In this document: piece by piece, positions 1-5,115 of the stretch
Layout: each line of letters begins with the position of its first letter
Position numbering within the stretch: position 1 is the stretch's first letter
Origin: CAZCYE01 sp964502775
Lineage (GTDB): Bacteria > Actinomycetota > Acidimicrobiia > IMCC26256 > PALSA-555
Assembly (NCBI GenBank): GCA_964502775.1
Contig: CAZCYE010000060.1
Location: 1 to 9,824, forward strand
Reading direction: 5' to 3'
Length of the DNA: 9,824 nt
Notes under the pieces: generated by a model
Databases searched by the model: none
What the model saw: the letters and a program-made list of their open reading frames with translations, nothing else
What the model was told of the DNA's origin: nothing
Translations under genes and position numbers: made by a program

Positions 1-302
1 CGGGTGGCGGCCTCCCCGGGCCGCACGACCGGCCCCGCGTGACCGGGCTCGGTGCGCCGAGCGCGGTGCTCACCGCCGTCACCACGGCGCTGCGCGTCCT
101 CGAGCTCGAGCTCCTCGACGATCTCGTCGACGATCTCGATGTTGCGCGCCCGGATGCGCTCGTACACCGCCGCGAGCTCCGCGGTCTCGGGCTCGAGCGT
201 GTGCAGCGCGGCGAAGACCTCGCCCGAGGTCACCGAGCCACGGTCACGCACCTTCTCGAGAAACGCGTCGATCGCCGTCTCGAGCTCAGCCGGTTCGGTC
301 AC
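1..302 (-). CDS. rpoD: Primary RNA polymerase sigma factor RpoD/SigA, N-terminal part (truncated by window edge)
   Basis: The first 100 codons of a gene that runs off the left edge. The translation starts MTEPAELETAIDAFLEKVRD and continues with RGSVTSGEVFAAL, then ERIRARNIEIVDEIVEEL. This matches sigma-70 region 1.1, a small acidic helical domain ending in the typical 'gI-ivde' strand that masks DNA binding in free sigma. After about residue 70 the sequence becomes a charged, low-complexity linker (RRGDGGEHRARRTEPG), as expected before region 1.2. None of the promoter-binding regions 2-4 lie in the window. The GTG start (302-300) shares GTGA with the dnaG stop, and GGAG (313-310) sits 7 bases upstream as a Shine-Dalgarno site inside the dnaG end. 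The dnaG-rpoD order is the conserved macromolecular-synthesis arrangement and supports the call. An alternative sigma factor is less likely because region 1.1 is mostly confined to primary sigma factors. Confidence 0.85.
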   Translation of the reverse strand, partial: MTEPAELETAIDAFLEKVRDRGSVTSGEVFAALHTLEPETAELAAVYERIRARNIEIVDEIVEELELEDAQRRGDGGEHRARRTEPGHAGPVVRPGEAAT

Positions 303-2170
303 GCGTCCACTCCGGGGCGAGATCGCTCATCGGTGCTCCACCCTAGCAACCGTCGTGCGTGGTTCTGCGCGTCATCCCAGTCGCCGGCGGACTCCGCGCC
401 CGTGACCCGATCGATCTCGGCCATCAGCTCGGACGCGCGCGCGTCGTCGACCGCGGTGAGGGCGGCCGCGATCTGCTGCGCGACGGGCACGACCGCGCGC
501 ACGAGCAGCCGAGCGCGCAACGTCTCGGGCTCGGGATCGGATGGCTCCTCCACTGCGATGCGCTCGAGCAGTGCCCGCACCGGCGCTTCGGCTGCGTCGA
601 GCGCCTCGGCGAACGACGCGGTGGACGCGAGGCACGCGAATGCCGCGCGCGCGGTCGGGTCGGCGAACAACGACTCGTCGAGCCAGTCGGCGACGAGCTC
701 GGGGGCGTGCACCGCCCAGCGCAACACATCGAGCTCGCGGCGGTCGACGGCCGGGACGCTCACCGCGGGCTCGTGCCCGGGCTCGGCTCCCAGCTCGGGC
801 GCACGCTCGGAGGACTCGGGCTGATCGGCGCGGGGGGCGGCGCGAGGGCCGCGAGTGGAGCCACGCGGCGGCTGGGCGCGGGGCGCGGCCGCGGCGCGGG
901 CGACGGTCTCGCGTAGGCGGTCGGCATCGAAGCCGAGCTCCCCCGCGAGCTTCATCACGTACTCGTCGCGCACCAGGTCGTTGGGATGCTCGGCGATGAT
1001 GCGCGCGGCCACCTCGGCTCCTCGGGCCCGGGACTCGATCGTGGAGGTATCGGCGGCCGAGATCGCCCGGTCGAGGCGGAACTGGAGGAAGGGCGCCGCC
1101 CGGGCGAGGGCCTCGAGGAGGCGCTCGGGCTCGCCCGGCCAGAGGTCGCCGGGGTCACGGCCTGCCGGCAGGTCGGCCACCCGCACCTCGAGCTCGTAGG
1201 CCTGCTCCCAGCGGTACCAGCGCTCGGCGGCGCCCTGGCCCGCGGCGTCGTCGTCGTAGGCGAGCACCACCCGGCGGGCCAGGTTCTTGAGCATCTGGAA
1301 GTGGTCGTCGGCCAGCGCGGTGCCGCACGTGGCCACCGCGTGCGGGGCGCCCGCGAGCGCGAAGGCCATCACGTCGGTGTAGCCCTCGCAGATGACCACT
1401 TCGCCGCGAGCCACGATCTCGCCCTTGGCCCAGTTGAGCCCGTACAGCAGCCGGCTCTTGGTGTAGATCGACGTCTCGGGCGAGTTCTTGTACTTGGGCT
1501 GCTCGTCACCGAGCGCCCGGCCACCGAAGCCGACCGGCTCGCCGCGCGCATCGAAGATCGGGAACACGAGCCGGGCGCGGAACTGGTCCTGAAGCCGGTT
1601 GGCCTTGTTCACGAAGGCGAGACCTGCGCCCACGATGTCGTCACGGGCGAACTTGGCCTGCTGGAGGTGCGTGCTCAGCGCATCCCAGGCGTCGGGCGCC
1701 CACCCGAGCGAGAAGCGCCGGGCCACGTCACCATCGAAGCCTCGCCCCCGGAGGTACTTGCGCGCGGTGCCGCCGTCGGGGGCATCCACGAGGCGCGAGT
1801 GATAGAAGCGGGTCGCCGCGTCCACGGCCTCCACGAGCCGGGAGCGGCGGCTGCGATCCTGGGCGGCGCGCTGGGTGTCGTAGCGCAGCGTGATGCCGGC
1901 GCGCGCGGCGAGGCGCTCGACCGCATCGACGAAGTCGAGGTGCTCCAGCTCGCGCAGGAACGTGATGGCGTCGCCTGACTTGTTGCAACCGAAACAATGA
2001 AACACGCCGAGCGAGGGGTTGATGGAGAACGACGGGGTCTTCTCCTCGTGGAACGGGCACAGCCCCATGAAGCGCTGCCCGACGCGCCGCAGCCCCACGT
2101 AGTCACCCACGAGCGCGACGAGGTCGGTGCTGTCGCGGACGCGGGCGACGTCCTCGTCGACGATCCCCAT
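299..2170 (-). CDS. dnaG: DNA primase DnaG
   Basis: Primase that makes RNA primers for Okazaki fragments and works with the DnaB helicase at the fork. The 623-residue protein has the full bacterial DnaG layout. The N-terminal CHC2 zinc finger has C38, H41, C59 and C62 (LCPFHEEKTPSF, then FHCFGC). The RNA-polymerase-like basic motif FRARLVFPIFD lies near residues 197-207. The TOPRIM catalytic motifs are VVICEGYTDVMAF (E262, D266) and LAYDDDAAG (D306-D308). A Pro/Arg/Ala-rich linker spans about 428-475, followed by a helical C-terminal domain (about 476-610), the usual helicase-binding part. The chosen ATG (2170) gives the normal family N-terminus MGIVDEDVARVRDSTDLV. The reading frame stays open for 22 more codons upstream, but these are low-complexity (GRPGGARTRAAGA) and unlike DnaG. 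The 3' end overlaps the rpoD start (GTGA), so the two are probably translationally coupled. TAGGGTGGG before the ATG may serve as ribosome binding site or promoter. Confidence 0.96.
   Translation of the reverse strand: MGIVDEDVARVRDSTDLVALVGDYVGLRRVGQRFMGLCPFHEEKTPSFSINPSLGVFHCFGCNKSGDAITFLRELEHLDFVDAVERLAARAGITLRYDTQRAAQDRSRRSRLVEAVDAATRFYHSRLVDAPDGGTARKYLRGRGFDGDVARRFSLGWAPDAWDALSTHLQQAKFARDDIVGAGLAFVNKANRLQDQFRARLVFPIFDARGEPVGFGGRALGDEQPKYKNSPETSIYTKSRLLYGLNWAKGEIVARGEVVICEGYTDVMAFALAGAPHAVATCGTALADDHFQMLKNLARRVVLAYDDDAAGQGAAERWYRWEQAYELEVRVADLPAGRDPGDLWPGEPERLLEALARAAPFLQFRLDRAISAADTSTIESRARGAEVAARIIAEHPNDLVRDEYVMKLAGELGFDADRLRETVARAAAAPRAQPPRGSTRGPRAAPRADQPESSERAPELGAEPGHEPAVSVPAVDRRELDVLRWAVHAPELVADWLDESLFADPTARAAFACLASTASFAEALDAAEAPVRALLERIAVEEPSDPEPETLRARLLVRAVVPVAQQIAAALTAVDDARASELMAEIDRVTGAESAGDWDDAQNHARRLLGWSTDERSRPGVDA
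340..345 (-). promoter_or_regulatory. TAGGGT hexamer in the 3' end of dnaG, possible -10 element for rpoD
   Basis: TAGGGT fits the actinobacterial -10 consensus TANNNT. It lies about 38 bases upstream of the rpoD GTG, which would leave a leader of roughly 30 bases that carries the GGAG ribosome binding site. No convincing -35 hexamer is visible 16-18 bases further upstream. The bases also encode part of dnaG (CTA GGG TGG), so this could be chance. It is listed because the same hexamer precedes dnaG and dgt. Confidence 0.25.
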
Positions 2171-2178
2171 CGCGGCCC

Positions 2179-2184
2179 ACCCTA
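2179..2184 (-). promoter_or_regulatory. TAGGGT before the dnaG ATG: -10 element of a leaderless transcript, or Shine-Dalgarno
   Basis: The hexamer is followed by 8 bases (GGGCCGCG) and then the dnaG ATG. This spacing fits a TANNNT -10 box with transcription starting at or next to the start codon, which is common in Actinomycetota. The same bases plus the following GGG also read as AGGGTGGG, a purine-rich ribosome binding site. Sequence alone does not decide between the two. No good -35 is seen. Confidence 0.4.
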
Positions 2185-2285
2185 CGGCCCCCGCGGCACG
2201 GGTGCGGGCGCCACCGGGGCGGCCGGGCTCGGACACGCCTCGTGCCGCCTCGGCTCGTACCGCCCTTGCCCGGCCACCGGCAATC

Positions 2286-2306
2286 GGCAGCCGAGCAACG
2301 GCTGTC
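2286..2306. repeat. Intergenic stem-loop (CAGCCG-agcaa-CGGCTG)
   Basis: A perfect 6-bp inverted repeat (CAGCCG 2288-2293, CGGCTG 2299-2304) around a 5-base loop. On the plus-strand transcript a G-U and a G-C pair extend it to 8 bp. It lies in the divergent promoter region and is not followed by a T-run, so it is more likely an operator or 5'-leader structure than a terminator. Chance is quite possible at this GC content. Confidence 0.35.
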
Positions 2307-2325
2307 CCGTCCCGGCACTACTCGC

Positions 2326-2345
2326 CTGGCGCCGCGACTGGCGCC
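2326..2345. repeat. Short direct repeat CTGGCGCC, two copies 12 bp apart
   Basis: CTGGCGCC occurs at 2326-2333 and again at 2338-2345. Each copy contains the palindrome GGCGCC. It sits 55-75 bases before the start of the Coq4-like gene, where a regulator binding on one face of the helix could act. It is a small repeat in GC-rich DNA, so a functional role is only a guess. Confidence 0.25.
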
Positions 2346-2399
2346 CGGGAGCGGGGCGGATGCGACAATGAGGCCGCGCGCACGGTTCTGGGGGTCGCG

Positions 2400-3497
2400 A
2401 TGGAAACACCAAGCCCGTCGATGTCGAGCGAAGACCCTGACCACGCGGAAGTGATCCTGATCGCTCGGGGAATCTCGACCGCGGTCGCCCCGGAGGGCGG
2501 CCTGACCGACGTGCAGGCGGCGCTGCTCTGGGCCATCACCCGTGCCCTCACCGGGGTCGAGGTCGACTTCCACGCGCTCGAGCCCCTCGAGCCCGACGCC
2601 CTGGCCGCAGGCCTCGCCGCGCACAACGAGATCGAACGACAGCGCATCGTGCACCACATGGTGCTCGCCGAGCTCGTGCTGCGGCCCCTTCCGACCCTGG
2701 TGGCATTTCGGGTCGCCCGGTACGCCCAGGCGCTCGGCATCACCGACGACTTCGTTCGGATCGCCCGCCGCCACGCCCAGGGCGCACACGGGTTGGCGTG
2801 GATGGATCTGCGCCGCAGCGGATTCGTCGAGCACGTCCGCCAAGCCGACGACAACGCCACTCCGAGCCCCACGAGCGCCCACCCGCTCGAGCCCGCCCAG
2901 GAAGATCGCGAGCTCGAGGCGCGCTGGGTCGCCTTCAGGGATCTCCACCCCGGCTCGCTGGGGCGTGCGGTGTGGGACCTCTACGACAGTCGGGGCTTCG
3001 CGGTGCCCGGATCGCCCGGAGCCGCATCCGCGTACCTGGCGCAGCACGACTTCGTCCACGTCCTCACCGACTACGGCACCAACGTGCGCGGTGAGCTCGA
3101 GGTGTTCGCCCTCATCGGCCGGGCCGACCCCGACCCCAAGGGCTTCGCCTGGCTCGCCACCCTGATCGGGCTGTTCGAGACCGGTTACATCGCCGACGTC
3201 GGCTTCTTCCAACGCGACATCCGTCATCGAATCGTTCCCACCTCGGGCATGCACGTTCGTCTCGCCGATGCCATCCGGCGGGGCAAGGTGGTGAGCGAGG
3301 ACTACGGCGTCGACCTCTTCGACGTCGATTACCACGCGCTCGTCGAGCGACCGATCTCCGAGGTGCGCGAGATCCTTCGCATCCCCGCCAAGTCACCGTC
3401 GGCGCTCGAGAGCGGGTCGCCGGGCGTGTTCGAGCCGGCCGGGATGTCGGAATACCAGCGCGGCATTGCCGAGGAACGCGAGGCGGCACGACGATGA
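2400..3497 (+). CDS. Coq4-family domain protein with N-terminal TerB-like helical domain
   Basis: A 365-residue protein in two parts. Residues about 171-331 fit the Coq4 family: a 'GSLGRAVWDLY' segment, then the metal motif HDxxH-x11-E (H216, D217, H220, E232, in HDFVHVLTDYGTN), then a C-terminal block with a basic 'RRGK', 'FDVDYHALVERP' and 'ISEVREILRIP', which matches the usual Coq4 ending. Coq4 in eukaryotes binds the quinone head group and is linked to C1 decarboxylation/hydroxylation in ubiquinone synthesis. Actinomycetota normally make menaquinone, so the substrate here is unknown. Residues about 14-145 are all-helical (VILIARGIST, GGLTDVQAALLWAITRAL) and resemble TerB-like domains; this part is less certain. 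No signal peptide or membrane segment is seen. The ATG at 2400 was chosen because GGGGG (2390-2394) precedes it; ATG at 2421 is an alternative. The stop overlaps the start of the next gene (ATGA). It diverges from dnaG. Confidence 0.8.
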   Translation: METPSPSMSSEDPDHAEVILIARGISTAVAPEGGLTDVQAALLWAITRALTGVEVDFHALEPLEPDALAAGLAAHNEIERQRIVHHMVLAELVLRPLPTLVAFRVARYAQALGITDDFVRIARRHAQGAHGLAWMDLRRSGFVEHVRQADDNATPSPTSAHPLEPAQEDRELEARWVAFRDLHPGSLGRAVWDLYDSRGFAVPGSPGAASAYLAQHDFVHVLTDYGTNVRGELEVFALIGRADPDPKGFAWLATLIGLFETGYIADVGFFQRDIRHRIVPTSGMHVRLADAIRRGKVVSEDYGVDLFDVDYHALVERPISEVREILRIPAKSPSALESGSPGVFEPAGMSEYQRGIAEEREAARR

Positions 3498-3820
3498 ACG
3501 TGAACTTCACCCAGACGATCGCGGTCCGTTGCGACGACCCCGAGCCGCTCATCGCGCTGCTCGCGGCCTGGGACCAGGATCAGGCGGAGTCCGACATCAT
3601 GGGGTACATGGGCACGCACCTCCTCGCCGACCGCGCCCACCCCGGCATGTACCTCATCGTGGCCGAGTTCGGGGTGATCGACCCTGAGATATCGGCCGCC
3701 GACGAGGCGATCCGCAACAACGAGCGGCCCGAGACCCACGACTGGGCGAAGAAGCTCCTCGAGGTCATCGTGGGCGAGCCGGTCTACGGCCACTACGACG
3801 AGCTCTACCGAACCGGCTGA
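3494..3820 (+). CDS. ABM-like (dimeric alpha/beta barrel) small protein
   Basis: A 108-residue protein. An N-terminal strand (FTQTIAVRC) leads to a helix (EPLIALLAAWDQDQ), then strands 'GYMGTHLLADR' and 'GMYLIVAEFGVID'. A helix follows with the segment NNERPETHDWAKKLLEVIVG, and the protein ends GHYDELYRTG. This beta-alpha-beta-beta order and the 'ERPET..WA' segment resemble small antibiotic-biosynthesis-monooxygenase-like or stress-responsive barrel proteins of Actinomycetota. Proteins of this fold usually form dimers and act as cofactor-less monooxygenases, isomerases or ligand binders. No specific catalytic residue can be assigned here. The ATG shares ATGA with the upstream Coq4-like gene, with GAGG about 10 bases upstream, so the two are very likely translated together and may serve one pathway. 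The stop codon lies inside the left arm of a convergent hairpin. Confidence 0.75.
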   Translation: MNVNFTQTIAVRCDDPEPLIALLAAWDQDQAESDIMGYMGTHLLADRAHPGMYLIVAEFGVIDPEISAADEAIRNNERPETHDWAKKLLEVIVGEPVYGHYDELYRTG

Positions 3821-3848
3821 GCCCCCCGAGCGCGGCGGCGCGGCTCAG
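3817..3848. terminator. Bidirectional terminator hairpin covering both convergent stop codons
   Basis: CTGAGCC (3817-3823) and GGCTCAG (3842-3848) are a perfect 7-bp inverted repeat. Inside it GCGC (3830-3833) and GCGC (3838-3841) can pair around a GGCG loop, leaving a 6-base bulge on one side. The left arm holds the TGA of the ABM-like gene and the right arm holds the TGA of dgt read on the minus strand. The only sequence between the two genes is 24 bp. There is no T-run, so this would be the T-less hairpin type proposed for high-GC actinobacteria. Confidence 0.6.
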
Positions 3849-4945
3849 ACGCCCCGGGGCAGGTCCTCGGGACGCCAGCCGAGCAGCTCGACGCCGAGGC
3901 CGAGCGCGAAGCGGTCCGTCATGCCGCTCACGTAGCGCACCGCGAGCTCGGCCGCCGCGGCCGTACCGGGCTCCACGGCCGCGGCCTCGGGCTCGGGGAG
4001 CCGGCGGGGTGCATCGGTGAAGAAGTCGACGAGGCCCGACAGGAGGTGGATCACCTTCTGCGCCTGGCGGAGGGCCGCCGGGCGTAGGTAGATGCGCTCG
4101 AAGTTGAAGGCCCGGTACGCGCCGAGCGCCGAGGCCGCGGGCTCGGTCATGCCCACGTGGCCGCTGCGGTCGATCGCGTCGAGGACGGCGAGCACGAACA
4201 CCTCGATCTGGTCCGACGGGCGCGCGCCCACGACATCAGCCACGGAATCGGGCAAATCCGAGGGCGACAGGATCCCCGCGCGCATGGCGTCGTCGAAGTC
4301 GTGACAGACGTAGGCGATGCGGTCGGCCCAGGCCACCACCTCGCCCTCGGGCGTGGACGGCGGTGGGCGCCGCCACGAGTGGTTGCGCACGCCGTCGAGG
4401 GTCTCGACGCAGAGGTTGAGCCCCGCCAGCGTCACATCCGCGCCGTAGACGGCGTGGTCGTAGCCCGTGGCGGGCAGGTACGGCGAGAACGCGGCCTCGG
4501 AGGCGTGCCCGGCCGGGCCGTGGCCGCAGTCGTGCGCGAGCGCGATGGCCTCGGTGAGCGGGAGGCACAGGCTCACGGCCCGAGCGATGCCGGTGGCCAC
4601 CTGGGCCACCTCCACCGCGTGGGTGAGCCGGGTGCGCAGATGGTCGTCCTCGGGGGCGATGAACACCTGGCACTTGCCGGCCAGGCGCCGCCACGGCCGG
4701 GAGTGCTTCACCCGGTCGAGGTCACGCTCGAAGCAGAGCCGGAACGGGTCGGGGTCCTCGGGCACGGCCCGGGTGCCGGCCCCCACGGGCCGGGTGGCAC
4801 CCGGCGCGAGCACGGCATCGAGCGCGGCCTCGCGCTCGGGCCGGGGCTGGGCCTTGGCGCCCACGAAGGCGCGAGCCCCGGCATGGGCCCGGACGACATC
4901 CGGAGTCGTGGTGGTGGCAGCGGCGGTGTGAAGCACCTCATCCAT
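3845..4945 (-). CDS. dgt: Deoxyguanosinetriphosphate triphosphohydrolase-like dNTPase
   Basis: HD-domain enzyme that hydrolyses dNTPs to the deoxynucleoside and triphosphate, adjusting the nucleotide pool. The 366-residue protein shows the family signatures. A 'FERDLDRVKHSRPWRRLAGKCQVF' region carries the basic residues (split here: FERDLDRVKHS then RPWRRLAGKCQVF, residues about 72-95). The HD metal site is RTRLTHAVEVAQ (H109), LAHDCGHGPAGH (H138, D139, H142, H147) and WADRIAYVCHDFDD (D208). Helical segments with FNFERIYLRP (about 280-289) follow, as in bacterial dGTPase-like proteins. It is close to the short 'type 2' dNTPases rather than the long E. coli Dgt. The ATG at 4945 gives a compact N-terminus and has TAGGG 8-13 bases upstream. 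An in-frame ATG at 4975 (MSQAAGRVERM) is possible but lacks a clear ribosome site. Upstream lies the scaffold gap and then ppdK; downstream it converges with the ABM-like gene. Confidence 0.92.
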   Translation of the reverse strand: MDEVLHTAAATTTTPDVVRAHAGARAFVGAKAQPRPEREAALDAVLAPGATRPVGAGTRAVPEDPDPFRLCFERDLDRVKHSRPWRRLAGKCQVFIAPEDDHLRTRLTHAVEVAQVATGIARAVSLCLPLTEAIALAHDCGHGPAGHASEAAFSPYLPATGYDHAVYGADVTLAGLNLCVETLDGVRNHSWRRPPPSTPEGEVVAWADRIAYVCHDFDDAMRAGILSPSDLPDSVADVVGARPSDQIEVFVLAVLDAIDRSGHVGMTEPAASALGAYRAFNFERIYLRPAALRQAQKVIHLLSGLVDFFTDAPRRLPEPEAAAVEPGTAAAAELAVRYVSGMTDRFALGLGVELLGWRPEDLPRGV

Positions 4946-4952
4946 ACGTTCG

Positions 4953-4958
4953 ACCCTA
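4953..4958 (-). promoter_or_regulatory. TAGGGT before the dgt ATG: leaderless -10 element or Shine-Dalgarno
   Basis: TAGGGT is followed by CGAACGT (7 bases) and then ATG. A TANNNT box 7 bases before the start codon is the standard geometry for a leaderless transcript in Actinomycetota. Alternatively GGTAGGG is a usable ribosome binding site, 8 bases from the ATG. No clear -35 is seen in the bases left of the scaffold gap. The same hexamer precedes dnaG. Confidence 0.4.
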
Positions 4959-4994
4959 CCGGCGGCCTGTGACATCCATGGTTCTGGTCGCGCT

Positions 4995-5094
4995 NNNNNN
5001 NNNNNNNNNNNNNNNNNNNNNNNNNNNNNNNNNNNNNNNNNNNNNNNNNNNNNNNNNNNNNNNNNNNNNNNNNNNNNNNNNNNNNNNNNNNNNN
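4995..5094. other. Scaffold gap (100 N)
   Basis: Exactly 100 Ns lie between the end of ppdK (stop at 5116-5118) and the start of dgt (4945). The round number indicates a placeholder of unknown true length. No coding sequence is interrupted: ppdK ends with a stop to the right and dgt starts to the left. The two edges share GCGCT (4990-4994 and 5095-5099), so the real contigs might simply overlap. The missing piece would hold the ppdK terminator and any dgt upstream promoter. The known flanks (4946-4994 and 5095-5115) contain no gene. Confidence 0.95.
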
Positions 5095-5115
5095 GCGCTC
5101 GCCGCTCCGTGGGGC

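Larger units (their letters stand above)
2171..2399. other. Divergent intergenic region between dnaG and the Coq4-like gene
   Basis: These 229 bases separate the divergent starts of dnaG (minus) and the Coq4-like gene (plus), so promoters for both should lie here. Visible elements are TAGGGT next to dnaG, a perfect 6-bp hairpin around 2288-2304, and a 12-bp-spaced CTGGCGCC direct repeat at 2326-2345. A weak minus-strand pair TTGCCG (2283-2278) and TACGAG (2259-2254), 18 bases apart, could be a dnaG promoter but fits the consensus poorly. On the plus strand, GACAAT at 2364-2369 is the most -10-like hexamer, without a matching -35. I see no gene in this stretch. The open frames that cross it are GC-driven. 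Confidence 0.6.

Noticed and set aside
986..1978. 330-codon open frame on the plus strand inside dnaG
   Set aside because: Shadow of dnaG, which has complete zinc-finger and TOPRIM motifs on the other strand.
2254..2283. TTGCCG / TACGAG as a dnaG promoter
   Set aside because: The spacing (18) is acceptable, but the -10 lacks the final T and the -35 is weak. It is noted only in the intergenic entry.
2364..2369. GACAAT as plus-strand -10 box for the Coq4-like gene
   Set aside because: No -35-like hexamer lies 16-18 bases upstream (the sequence there is GCGCCC-like), so it is not listed as a promoter.
2103..3335. 410-codon open frame on the minus strand
   Set aside because: Antisense to the Coq4-like gene, whose translation shows clear family motifs. 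The antisense product shows none.
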